From: Bacteroidota bacterium | GTDB lineage: Bacteria; Bacteroidota; Rhodothermia; Rhodothermales; UBA10348 | DNA length: 15,108 bases | Direction: 5' to 3' | Assembly: GCA_018623785.1 (NCBI GenBank) | Contig: JAAZVD010000009.1 | Coordinates: 1-15,108 of the forward strand | In this document: in pieces, positions 1-7,952 of the stretch | How positions within the stretch are numbered: position 1 is the first letter of the stretch | How the letters are laid out: each line of letters opens with the position of its first letter | Made by a program: the position numbers and the translations under genes | The notes under the pieces: model-generated | What the model saw: only the letters and a program-made list of their open reading frames with translations | Databases searched by the model: none | What the model was told of the DNA's origin: nothing

Positions 1-2755
1 ATGAAAGGTCCTCCCATTGACCTCCCAATGCACGAAGGGCGTCGTGAAGATCGGGATTCTTTACGCGGGAGGGGAGGTAGGGCGATGATGAATCGACGAT
101 GTCGGCCGCTTTGTCGACAACATCGTAGGGCAGGTACTTGGCCAACACCTCCACCAAATCGGAGCGTGTGATAGGTTTGGCAAGAAAGTCATCCGTCAGG
201 CTGCGGAACGTATCCGCATCTTCGCCCACGACACTGGCCGAAAAGGCGATGACAGGTACGGGGGGTCGTGTTCCTGAGGCGGCAAGGTGGCGCATGAGCG
301 CGATACCGCTCATGACAGGCATTTGAAGATCAAGTAGCAGAGCGTCAAAGGTATTCTTCTCCAAGGCGACGAGCGCCTCCCTTCCGTTGCTTACACAGGT
401 ACATTGCAGTCCCAGAAGCCCCAGCATTTCGGCGATCATCTCCCTGTTCTGTGCTTTGTCTTCGGCCACCAGCACGTGCCCATTCCTGAACAGCACCTGC
501 TCGGGCAGAAAGCGCGGGCGTTCCTGCGCTGCTGCATCCGAAGCATGGACACCTACGCGCGGCAGCCGGACAATGAAGACGGAACCGTTGCCCTTTGTGG
601 AATCCAGATAAATGGCACCCCCCATCATATCCACCAGTTTCTTGGTGATGGCAAGCCCAAGGCCTGTTCCACCATAATCGGAGACCGATTGCCCACGGGA
701 TTGGTCGAAGGCCCCAAAAATATGCTGTCGATCTTCGTCGGATATACCAATGCCTGTGTCAGCGACACGAATCAGAACCGTGCGTTCGTCATCGGCATCC
801 CCTTCAAACTGACTGACCCGTGTTTGGACAGTAACCTCGCCTTTTTCTGTGAACTTGATGGCGTTGCCGATCAGGTTTATCAAGATCTGTCGGATGCGGG
901 TCTCGTCCAGCATCAAGGCCCGCGGAACGGATGGGTCGGTTTGCACCGAAAGGGACAGCCCCTTGCCGCGTGCCTTTTCTCCGAACATCATGGGCATGTC
1001 ATCCATGATGGTATGCAGGTTGGTTGGAGCGGGCGTGAGCTCCATTTTGCCTGCTTCCACTTTAGAAAGGTCCAGAATGTCATTGATCAACGTGAGCAGC
1101 GACCTACTCGAGGATTGGATCCGGGAGACATAGGTGGATAGTTCGGGGTCTTTAAGGCGGTTCGACAACAGATCCGTAAACCCGATGATGGCATTCATGG
1201 GGGTTCTGATCTCATGGCTCATATTGGCCAGGAATCGGCTCTTGGCCGTTGTGGCTTGTTGGGCATCCCGAGCGAAGCGTTCGGCGCGCTCGCTGCTCTC
1301 TTCCAGAGCCTTGTTCGCCTTGGCCAGCAGCCGCCGCTGGCGTTCTATTTCGCGGCGGTGAATGTCCATCTCCTTGTTCTGGTCCGCCATTCGCGTTGCC
1401 TGCTCTTCGATCTCAAGCTTGCTTTTTTGGAGCTCTTCATGGCGGTTTTCCAGCTCCTTCTGCTGCTGTAACAATTCTTGATGCCGTTTTTCGAGCTGCT
1501 CGGTGTGCTCGGCAAGCTGCTCCCGAGCGCGGGCTCCCGCCATTGGAAGCCGCCCACTGCGGGCCTCAAGGGGCGTGGTACCGCCAGGGCTCTTCGTTCG
1601 GAAGCGCGACAGCGCACGCACCGCTGTGTACATGGAAAGCCCAAACAGAAGGAAGTAGGTGAGTAGCGCCCCCAACGAGCGAAACCACGGGGGAGTTACC
1701 GTGAGGTTGACCCGAGTAACAGGGCTGATCCGGCCCGATGGCGACATGGCCCGCACTTCGAACACATAATCGGCCTCAGACAGTGCCGGATAGCGGATGT
1801 GGGTCTCGGGTGTCCATGCTGAAAAATCCACATCCAGTCCATCCAGACGATATTGGTAGCGCATTCCTGATGCATCGTGGACATGCGGCGATGACCACTG
1901 GATGGAGAGGTCTTTTTCAGTATGGGGTACCGTGATTGTCGGCATACCTGAGGCTCCGGGTGCCCCACCCCCAAAGAGCGTGTTGCGCTGCGATGTAATA
2001 CGTCGAATGTGAACCCTGCCATCAGCCTCGGCGGCATGGTCGTTGTCTTCGACCGACAGGAAAAGACCCTTGTCCGTTGCCACCCAGCATCGGGTTGTCG
2101 GGGCAGCCAATTCGCATGAGACATCTTGAATCTCGGCGTCATTCAGGAGGTGCAATCCCCTTGCGTAGCGCACACCGGGCGCCGAAGCGCGCTCGGCACC
2201 CGGAATCAGTCCGATTGAGGTACTGCCCATGACCCAGGCCTGTTCATTACTGACCGCTGCCGCGAAGCGCACACCTTCGGGCACGATGGTTGTGCCTATA
2301 CGATTGGCACTGGCTTTCTGAAACCGGTTTACTTCGATGTCGAATCGGAACATCCCCGACGGGCCGAAGAACAGGAGATCTTCGCCTGCGCCGAGCGGTC
2401 GCACCATGCTTTGGGGTAGACCATCATCCTGGTCATACCGCGTCATTTGTTCGGCCGATGAACCCGTCTCGGACCAGACGACACGGGCCACACCGGACGG
2501 CGCAAGACCGGCCCACAGGTTACCCTGTGCATCTTCTGCCAGCCTGAGTGGCCGAAAACCCGCACTCGTAATCATGCGCGTTACCGACCAGCGCGAGATG
2601 GCCGGGTTGTAGGCGATACGAACCAGACCGTCGTCAACACCCGCCCACACTACATTTCCCTGGGTAAAAGAGGGGTGCAAGCTGAAAACACGGCTTCCAA
2701 CATCCAGCACATAGGAGCCAGCGGCGTCCGCTCCGGGAAGGATGCGGACGCGGCT
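1..2755 (-). CDS. Hybrid sensor histidine kinase, C-terminal part (split from its N-terminus by an in-frame TAG; runs off left edge)
   Basis: The frame stays open for 918 codons from the TAG at 2758-2756 to base 2 and is the direct continuation of the secreted propeller fragment upstream. Domains in order: remaining beta-propeller strands (about 2755-1930, with blocks such as GNLWAGLAPSGVARVVW), a Y_Y_Y domain (about 1865-1690, YQYRLDGLDVDFSAW), one membrane helix (about 1680-1621), a long charged coiled coil (about 1530-1250), a HisKA H-box with the phosphoacceptor His codon at 1216-1214 (ANMSHEIRTPMNAII), a HATPase with the N-box Asn near 866, then ADTGIGI and GGTGLGLA, and a receiver domain with phospho-Asp at 331-329 (LLLDLQMPVMSG) and Lys in FLAKPI. 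More C-terminal sequence lies outside the window. This is a membrane hybrid kinase of the Bacteroidota propeller type. Separate expression would need internal initiation (GTG at 2710 or ATG at 2575) and would lack a signal peptide, so the kinase half is probably not made normally unless the TAG is an error or is read through. Confidence 0.85.
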
Positions 2756-3934
2756 CTAATTGACCACCATGATGTCCTGGCGCACCGCCAGAAGGTGGGA
2801 GACAGGCTCGCGCGCACCCGGAACAGGATCAAAACGCTCGGGAAGGGTGGTGGCGTTGATCGGGGCGGAATACAAGCCACGATCCGTTCCCGCGAACAAG
2901 CGCGTGCCAGTGGACGCCACGCCCCTGACAGGCCCAGAAAGTCCTGACCCCCGCGGTGGCGATGATATGGAGCTGTTCAAGTCCAGGTGTACAACCCCGC
3001 TACTCGTGGCCAACCACACCATTCCCGTGCGGTCTTCGCCGATACCCTTGATATCTGCCGGGGGTAATCCATCTTTCACCCCCAGGAAGATGAAGCGCTC
3101 CGACCGCGGCGAGCGAACGGCCAGTTCTCCCCCTGCAAAACCCAGCATGAGAGTGCCATCGCGCAGGCGCTTGGCCACGCGCACCTCGCCTCGGGAAAAG
3201 ACTACGGACAAGCTCGGGTCTGCGGGCATGAGCAGGCCCTGCGAGAACACGTCAACATTGCCTGAGGCCCGCCGGATGAGAGTGCTTGACTCATCGGTGG
3301 TCACGGAGAGCGTAACCTCATCCTCATCAAAGGTCTCTAGTCCCGGAACCGCCCTATAAACGCCCTCATCAAGCATGTGTAATCCGCTTCCCCAAAGTAC
3401 CAGGAACAGACGGTTGCCCTGTGTGAACGCATGCTGCACGGGCGCAGGGGGTGTCATGGCAACCAATGAATCCGACCGGTGGGCCACAATGCCGTAGGAC
3501 GATACGACGTAGGTAGTTTCCTCCGTTGAAACAAAGTGGCCCGCCTCATCCTGGTTTTCGGTGCCGCTCGAGCCGGCAGAAAGAGAGCGGTAGCGGGCAC
3601 TGTAGGTATCATCCGCCTCCAGCACTCCCACGCCGTTGTCGGCTGCAACAAGCAACCGGTCCGCGGACGTGAGGGACAGTCGTTTGGGGATGTGCCCGTC
3701 AGGCAATGGAAGCTTGCGCCACGCTACCCCATCGAATTCAAGGATGCCATCTTGGTTGGCAACATAGACGAGGCCATTTTCAGCCACCACAACATCATGA
3801 TTGACAGGGCTCTGCCCGTAATCAATAGCTCTGTAGTGCCGAAGGACCGGATAGCCTGCTTGTTGCGCTGTGGCAAGCATCGGGCTGAGGGCTACCGACA
3901 GACAGGTAATGAAAGCGACAAAAAAGGGATTCAT
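2756..3934 (-). CDS. N-terminal secreted propeller fragment of the hybrid sensor histidine kinase, ended by a premature TAG
   Basis: The fragment encodes about 392 residues from ATG 3934. I chose that start because it gives a textbook signal peptide (MNPFFVAFITCLSVALSPML, then ATAQQ). A TTG at 3991 and an ATG at 3961 are in frame upstream but add a polar segment ahead of the signal peptide, and the TTG lies inside a promoter-like motif. After the signal come two-component-regulator propeller repeats: an opening blade with NHDVVVAENGLVYVANQDG and GILEFDGVAWRKLPLP, and a later blade with GIGEDRTGMVWLATSSGVVH. These normally form the periplasmic ligand sensor of hybrid kinases. The frame stops at 2758-2756 (AAT TAG AGC) in mid-blade, and the same frame then runs on through the rest of the propeller, the Y_Y_Y domain and the kinase. 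As it stands the product would be a soluble exported half-propeller with no output domain. Confidence 0.82.
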   Translation of the reverse strand: MNPFFVAFITCLSVALSPMLATAQQAGYPVLRHYRAIDYGQSPVNHDVVVAENGLVYVANQDGILEFDGVAWRKLPLPDGHIPKRLSLTSADRLLVAADNGVGVLEADDTYSARYRSLSAGSSGTENQDEAGHFVSTEETTYVVSSYGIVAHRSDSLVAMTPPAPVQHAFTQGNRLFLVLWGSGLHMLDEGVYRAVPGLETFDEDEVTLSVTTDESSTLIRRASGNVDVFSQGLLMPADPSLSVVFSRGEVRVAKRLRDGTLMLGFAGGELAVRSPRSERFIFLGVKDGLPPADIKGIGEDRTGMVWLATSSGVVHLDLNSSISSPPRGSGLSGPVRGVASTGTRLFAGTDRGLYSAPINATTLPERFDPVPGAREPVSHLLAVRQDIMVVN

Positions 3935-3988
3935 CCCGGGAGGATAGGAGCGGAACAACATGGACAGACAGAGCGCTGGCGTCAGGTA

Positions 3989-3996
3989 CAAATCTA
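3989..3996 (-). promoter_or_regulatory. Candidate promoter element TAGATTTG for the hybrid kinase gene
   Basis: On the minus strand TAGATTTG matches the Bacteroidota -7 consensus TANNTTTG exactly and lies 54 nt upstream of the ATG at 3934. I see no clear -33 TTG at the expected distance. Use of this consensus in this lineage is assumed. Confidence 0.3.
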
Positions 3997-4027
3997 TTCA
4001 TTGACAGACCGCTTTGCTACGGATTTC

Positions 4028-4037
4028 GACGATCGTC
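4028..4037. repeat. 10-bp perfect palindrome in the divergent kinase/regulator intergenic region
   Basis: GACGATCGTC is self-complementary and sits between the two divergent signalling genes, 61 bp upstream of the candidate -35 of the sigma-54 regulator gene. It could be an operator half, but at this length chance is quite possible. The rest of 3935-4194 contains only the promoter candidates listed here. Confidence 0.3.
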
Positions 4038-4097
4038 AGAGCAACGCAGTAGGTGTGCCGCTTTCCATGATCTTCCGTGTGCCGGCTCTTCATGCCG

Positions 4098-4127
4098 TTG
4101 TCTCCCGGGCTGCCGTCCCCCTATATT
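4098..4127 (+). promoter_or_regulatory. Candidate promoter of the sigma-54 response regulator gene
   Basis: TTGTCT (4098-4103) and TATATT (4122-4127) are separated by 18 bp, scoring 4/6 and 5/6 against the sigma-70 consensus. The same stretch reads TTG-N21-TATATTGG, close to the Bacteroidota TTG/TANNTTTG pattern. It lies about 67 nt before the ATG at 4195. The 10-mer CTATATTGGG recurs upstream of the small membrane protein gene (14293-14284, minus), which supports promoter function. Confidence 0.45.
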
Positions 4128-4194
4128 GGGAATCCCTGATATCCTGGCCTCGTTTTGTTCATGGTCACGCGCCCTTCATTGTTTACCCGAAAAA

Positions 4195-5565
4195 ATGGCC
4201 CGCATACTGATTGTTGATGACGAAGCAGGAATTCGTCGTACTCTGAAGGACCTGATGCAGATGCAAGGGTACGAGATCACGGAGGCGGCGCATGGCGCCG
4301 AGGGTCTTGAAAGGTTAGCCGAAGGGCCCTTCGATTTGGTGCTCTGCGACATGCAGATGCCTGTCATGGACGGAATGGCGTTCCTGAAACAGGCCAGGAA
4401 AACCTATCCGGAGCTGCCTTTCATCATGTTGACGGCGCATGCCACCATCGAGCGCGCCGTGGAGGCCACCAAAGAGGGGGCCTATGATTTTGTAGCCAAG
4501 CCCCCGAACTTGCAGCACTTCATTGTTGCTGTGCGTAATGCGCTGCAGGCAAAAAAGCTCAAAAGGGAGCATACGCGTATGAGCGCACGCCTCTCCCGCA
4601 TCGATGGCGACGTGCCTCCGCTCCTGGGCGAAAGTCAGGCCATCCAGCGCGTCAAGAAGCTGCTCGAACGGGCGTCGCCCAGCGAGGCCCGAATTTTGGT
4701 AACGGGCGAGGCGGGCTCGGGTAAGGAGCTGATAGCCCAGTGGGTGCACCGACTCTCGGACCGCAGCGAAGCACCCTTTGTGGCCGTCAACTGCGCAGCC
4801 ATTCCTTCGCAGCTGATCGAGAGCGAACTGTTTGGTCATGAGAAAGGATCGTTCACAGGGGCCCATAAGCAACATATCGGGTCGTTTGAGCAAGCCGACG
4901 GGGGTACCCTGTTTCTGGACGAGGTGGGGGATATGAGCTACACGGCACAGGCCAAAGTGCTACGTGCGCTGCAGGAAAGCCGTATTCGTCGTGTTGGGGG
5001 TTCTGAAGACATTACGGTGGATGTGCGGGTGGTGTGTGCCACCAACAAAGACCTGCAAGAGGCCATTCAGGCGCGCACATTCCGGGACGACCTTTTTCAT
5101 CGCCTGGCCGTCATTACCATTGAATCACCTCCTCTCAGGGAGCGCCCAGATGACATCCCGCTCCTGGCTGAGTTTTTCTGCGATAAACTGAGCAAGCGCA
5201 ATGCCCGTACGGGGAAATACTTTACCAAAGAGGCGCTGGCACTGCTTTCGTCCTATCCCTGGCGGGGGAACGTCCGCGAGCTTCACAATGCGGTAGAGCG
5301 ACTCATTGTCCTGAGCGAGGAAGATGCCATTACCGCCGAAGACGTGGACCTTTTCACCAATCCTGGCAGTGCCCCACAGGATTCCGTTTCTCATCTAATG
5401 AGTCAGCACTCCCGCATTGCAGACTTTCGAGATGCGGCCGAGGCGCTGTTCCTGCGTCACAAGATGAGGGAATATGATGGAAACATCAGTCGGATGAGCG
5501 AAGCCATCGATTTGCAGCGCTCAAATATCTATGCCAAGCTCAAGAAATACGGCATAAAAGACTGA
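4195..5565 (+). CDS. Sigma-54-dependent response regulator, NtrC/NtrX type
   Basis: The 456-residue protein has the full REC-AAA+-Fis architecture. The receiver domain (about 1-118) carries the acidic pair D8/D9, phospho-Asp D52 ([10 protein letters not shown]), T80 and K102. The AAA+ domain (about 143-370) has Walker A GEAGSGKE (171-178), the sigma-54-contacting loop as GSFTGA (218-223), Walker [11 protein letters not shown] (237-246), an arginine near R303 in FHRL, and sensor [10 protein letters not shown] (356-363). A Fis-type helix-turn-helix closes the protein (about 412-454, [20 protein letters not shown]), most like NtrX. Phosphorylation should drive ATP-dependent open-complex formation by RpoN holoenzyme at distant enhancers. 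The ATG at 4195 is preferred because it begins directly at the receiver strand ([10 protein letters not shown]); an upstream TTG at 4126 would only add 23 atypical residues. Divergence from the hybrid kinase suggests a cognate pair. All key residues look intact. Confidence 0.93.
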   Translation: MARILIVDDEAGIRRTLKDLMQMQGYEITEAAHGAEGLERLAEGPFDLVLCDMQMPVMDGMAFLKQARKTYPELPFIMLTAHATIERAVEATKEGAYDFVAKPPNLQHFIVAVRNALQAKKLKREHTRMSARLSRIDGDVPPLLGESQAIQRVKKLLERASPSEARILVTGEAGSGKELIAQWVHRLSDRSEAPFVAVNCAAIPSQLIESELFGHEKGSFTGAHKQHIGSFEQADGGTLFLDEVGDMSYTAQAKVLRALQESRIRRVGGSEDITVDVRVVCATNKDLQEAIQARTFRDDLFHRLAVITIESPPLRERPDDIPLLAEFFCDKLSKRNARTGKYFTKEALALLSSYPWRGNVRELHNAVERLIVLSEEDAITAEDVDLFTNPGSAPQDSVSHLMSQHSRIADFRDAAEALFLRHKMREYDGNISRMSEAIDLQRSNIYAKLKKYGIKD

Positions 5566-5628
5566 TTCCTGCGTGGCGGTCTTCCCCTGCGCCCACCGGG
5601 GAGTTCGGGGATCCGGTCTTTGCCGTCC

Positions 5629-6792
5629 TCAGTCGCCGGGCAGGGTAAGCACGAAGCGGGTTCCATGCGGCGCATTATTTTCTACCCGAATGGACCCTCC
5701 TTGCACCTCCGCGGCCATGCGGCAAAAGGCCAGACCCAGTCCGACACCGGTCCTTGGTGCGCCTGCATCGCGCGCCTGTACCTGATAGAATGTGTCGAAA
5801 ACGCGTGCATGAAGATGCTCTGGAATGCCTCGACCGTTGTCGGCCACCACGATTTCAAGATGGTCATCGACGGCGCGGGCTGAGAGCCATACGTTGCTGG
5901 CTCCTTCAGCGTATTTGAACGCGTTGGAGAGCAGGTTACTCACTATGCGCTCAAGCAGGATGCGGTCTGCTTGGCCCCTGCATGATGCGTCTGCATCAAG
6001 GTCGATGACCACATTGGCATCGCCTGCCAAGCTTTCGAATCGTACCTGCAACGTTTGGAGCAGCTCTACCACGTCTATAAGCTCCTTCATGGGCTCCAGC
6101 ACCCCAGCCTCCATTTTGGACAGATCCAGCATGCTGCTGATCATCAGATCCATGGATCCGGAGGCCGATGTGATATCGCGAATCCGTCGCCTGAGCGCAT
6201 CCGACGGAGCGTCCTGACCACTGGAGGCAACCATTTCCATCATTTCCGCATTCATTTTGATTACGGAGAGTGGATTGCCCAAGTCGTGCACGATCATATG
6301 GGTCAACGCTTGCCGGCTGTTTTCCGAGGCCCGCAGGTCCTCGTAACTTTTTTCGAGGGAATGCAGCAGCTCGCGCTCCCTGTCCCGCAATGCCTTACGC
6401 TCGAGGCTCGAGGAGAGGCGGGCTCGTAGGATAGCCGGGTTGAAAGGCTTTCCCAAGAATTCCACAGCGCCGGCTTCCAGGGCGCGCGTTACCGTCTGCA
6501 GATCATCGATCCCCGATATAAGGATGACCGGTATATGTCGTAGCTCCTCGCTCTGAGACAGGACGTCAAGTACCTGCATGCCGTCCATACCCGGCATATG
6601 GTTGTCAAGGAGCACCGTGTCAGGCAGCCACTCCCGAATGATGGCCATCGCTTCGGAGCCATTGCAGGCCTCTCGGCACTCGTAGCCGATCATACCTACG
6701 AAGTCCACCAGCATCTCCCGGTTCATGGCGTTGTCGTCCACGACGAGAATCCGCTGAAGGGGGCTGTCTGTCTGTTCGCTTTTCTCGGACAT
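5629..6792 (-). CDS. Soluble response regulator-histidine kinase (REC-HisKA-HATPase_c)
   Basis: The protein has 387 residues and no signal peptide or membrane helix, so it is cytoplasmic. The N-terminal receiver (about 14-130) has D19/D20, phospho-Asp D63 (TVLLDNHMPGMDG) and K115 (FLGKPF). A coiled linker (about 130-160) leads to HisKA with the variant H-box MIVHDLGNPLSVIK (His169), then HATPase_c with N290 (SNLLSNAFKYAEG), the G1 box ADNGRGIP (317-324) and the G2 box GVGLGLAF. The order is inverted relative to a normal hybrid kinase: an upstream phosphodonor would act through the receiver to control the kinase, as in phosphorelay intermediates. It is convergent with the sigma-54 regulator, 63 bp apart, and I see no clear rho-independent terminator between them. 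An inverted repeat and a direct repeat mark its upstream region. The partners of its phosphotransfer are inferred, not seen. Confidence 0.92.
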   Translation of the reverse strand: MSEKSEQTDSPLQRILVVDDNAMNREMLVDFVGMIGYECREACNGSEAMAIIREWLPDTVLLDNHMPGMDGMQVLDVLSQSEELRHIPVILISGIDDLQTVTRALEAGAVEFLGKPFNPAILRARLSSSLERKALRDRERELLHSLEKSYEDLRASENSRQALTHMIVHDLGNPLSVIKMNAEMMEMVASSGQDAPSDALRRRIRDITSASGSMDLMISSMLDLSKMEAGVLEPMKELIDVVELLQTLQVRFESLAGDANVVIDLDADASCRGQADRILLERIVSNLLSNAFKYAEGASNVWLSARAVDDHLEIVVADNGRGIPEHLHARVFDTFYQVQARDAGAPRTGVGLGLAFCRMAAEVQGGSIRVENNAPHGTRFVLTLPGD

Positions 6793-6798
6793 GGCGAC

Positions 6799-6892
6799 CG
6801 GTAGCGTGTCGGGGTGGGTTAGGCTTGCAATCTAGGGCTGTGCGGCTCACTGCGCCAGTGCATGGCGCACGCGTGATCGGTAGCGTGCCGGG
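6799..6892. repeat. Direct repeat CGGTAGCGTGYCGGG, two copies
   Basis: The copies at 6799-6813 (CGGTAGCGTGTCGGG) and 6878-6892 (CGGTAGCGTGCCGGG) match at 14 of 15 positions and lie 79 bp apart start to start. They bracket the candidate promoter and the inverted repeat of the REC-kinase gene. They could be paired regulator sites, or the trace of a small duplication. Confidence 0.6.
6851..6869. promoter_or_regulatory. 19-bp inverted repeat TGCGCCA-N5-TGGCGCA (possible operator)
   Basis: Two perfect 7-bp arms are separated by GTGCA. The near edge is 16 nt upstream of the TAGATT hexamer at 6834-6829 (minus), so the repeat would cover the -35 region of the REC-kinase gene. This geometry suits a dimeric repressor or activator. 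No cognate regulator can be named. Confidence 0.45.
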
Positions 6893-7133
6893 TTCGCTAC
6901 GACGCGCAGACGTAACGAGAGTGTACCGCTGGCGAAACACTTTTGGGGGGTTGGACGCCGTGTTTGGACGGCCTGTACGGCACGGAAGCCCGTAAAAGAG
7001 CCCTTATAGCGCTCTGAACAAGGTTTTTTGTAGATCCACAGTTACCCCGGGAGTAGCACGGCACGGGTATTGAGATGGCATGGGCAACGGTCGGTGCACT
7101 ACCGCCCGACCAGCCCAGAACCCAACCGGCCCC

Positions 7134-7901
7134 ATGTCAGCATCTCAGACCGCAGAACGCTTCGCCCTGGCTTACCACGCACAGCCGTGTCAGGAACACC
7201 GCAACGCTGTTGTGTTTGCTGCCGAACCCATCATTCGCTCGATCATATCGAAGATCTCGCGGCCGGGCGATGTTCTCGCACAGCCTGATGAGCTTTTCAA
7301 CGTGGGTGTCATTGCCACCTTGCAGGCACTCGACCAGTTCGATCCCAGTGCGAATTGTCAGTTTATCACGTTCGCATATCCCAGGATACGCGGCGAAATC
7401 ATCGATTTTCTGCGCCGCCTCGATCCGCTCTCACGCCGCCGTCGGGCCAAGGTAGCCAAGGAGCGGGAGGCTCGCGAGCGCTTGTCACAGCGTTTTGGAT
7501 GTACGCCAAGCGAGCAGGACGTAGCGCGTGAAATGGAGGTTTCCGTCGATCAGTTGAACGACATCCGCATGGACGCCCTGCGTCGATTCCAGGACTCCCT
7601 TGACCTCGTTCAAGACGCCGACAGCGGATTGCGACTGGTGGACATCGTGCCCGATGTTACGGCTACGATCGGGTTTGACCGCATGGAGTGGGATGACATC
7701 CGCCGACACTTGGACGGGTGCTCACGGGTGTTGGATCAGCGTGATCGGACCATCCTTGAACTCTACTTTGCAGAGGACATGACCCTTGCCGAGATCGGTG
7801 CAGTGCTGGGCGTGTCGGAAGCCCGCGTATCGCAGCTGCGCCGCGGCGCCCTTGAGCGTCTGGCCGCAGCGGTCGAGCCCGACCTGCGTCGCGCTGCTTG
7901 A
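7134..7901 (+). CDS. RNA polymerase sigma-70 family factor, FliA/WhiG-like
   Basis: The protein is 255 residues if it starts at ATG 7134, or 273 from ATG 7080. I prefer 7134 because the extra 18 residues are polar and Pro/Gly/Thr-rich and resemble no sigma region. There is no region 1.1. Region 2 (about 52-104) reads DELFNVGVIATLQALDQFDP then ITFAYPRIRGEIIDFLRR, the core-binding and -10-recognition helices. Region 3 (about 107-145) includes the typical CTPSEQDVAREMEVSVDQL. Region 4 (about 200-243) contains LYFAEDMTLAEIGAVLGVSE and ARVSQLRRGALERL, the -35-reading HTH. The architecture matches the FliA/WhiG (SigF/SigB-like) group 3 factors rather than ECF factors, which lack region 3. Members control flagellar, developmental or stress regulons, but the window has no flagellar gene and no visible anti-sigma factor. 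Divergence from the REC-kinase suggests shared control. It ends 51 bp from the convergent T9SS propeller gene. Confidence 0.88.
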   Translation: MSASQTAERFALAYHAQPCQEHRNAVVFAAEPIIRSIISKISRPGDVLAQPDELFNVGVIATLQALDQFDPSANCQFITFAYPRIRGEIIDFLRRLDPLSRRRRAKVAKEREARERLSQRFGCTPSEQDVAREMEVSVDQLNDIRMDALRRFQDSLDLVQDADSGLRLVDIVPDVTATIGFDRMEWDDIRRHLDGCSRVLDQRDRTILELYFAEDMTLAEIGAVLGVSEARVSQLRRGALERLAAAVEPDLRRAA

Positions 7902-7952
7902 GGATATCTTCCCACCCCCAGCCGCGTCTGCCACCCCCACCGTGCTTGCGGG

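Larger units (their letters stand above)
6793..7133. other. Divergent intergenic region between the REC-kinase and sigma factor genes
   Basis: About 340 bp with no supportable gene. It holds a TAGATT candidate -10 for the kinase (minus, 6834-6829), a 19-bp inverted repeat (6851-6869), a 15-bp direct repeat (6799-6813 and 6878-6892), and two small hairpins: GCCGT-N6-ACGGC at 6957-6972 and AGAGC-N9-GCTCT at 6997-7015. The second hairpin is followed nine bases later by a six-T run. No convincing promoter for the sigma factor is visible. The last 54 bp could be coding if the sigma gene starts at ATG 7080. Confidence 0.6.

Noticed and set aside
404..1141. 245-aa open frame on the plus strand
   Set aside because: It lies antisense to the HisKA/HATPase region of the hybrid kinase, which has clear catalytic motifs; it is a shadow of that coding strand.
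4315..4893. 192-aa open frame on the minus strand
   Set aside because: It is antisense to the REC and AAA+ domains of the sigma-54 regulator, whose motifs are complete.
5566..5628. Terminator between the convergent sigma-54 regulator and REC-kinase genes
   Set aside because: Only a weak CCCC/GGGG pairing is present and no U-run follows on either strand.
6997..7030. Rho-independent terminator (AGAGC hairpin, then six T)
   Set aside because: The T run starts nine bases after a weak 5-bp stem, and the site lies between divergent genes where no plus-strand transcript is expected to end.
6793..7133. Sigma-54 promoter (TGGCAC-N5-TTGCA) that the regulator could act on
   Set aside because: I found no GG-N10-GC site with acceptable flanks in this gap; close matches have wrong spacing.
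7902..7952. CCACCCCCA direct repeat (7911-7919 and 7930-7938)
   Set aside because: It is a short low-complexity C-rich motif in a 51-bp convergent gap, with no structure or partner site to support function.
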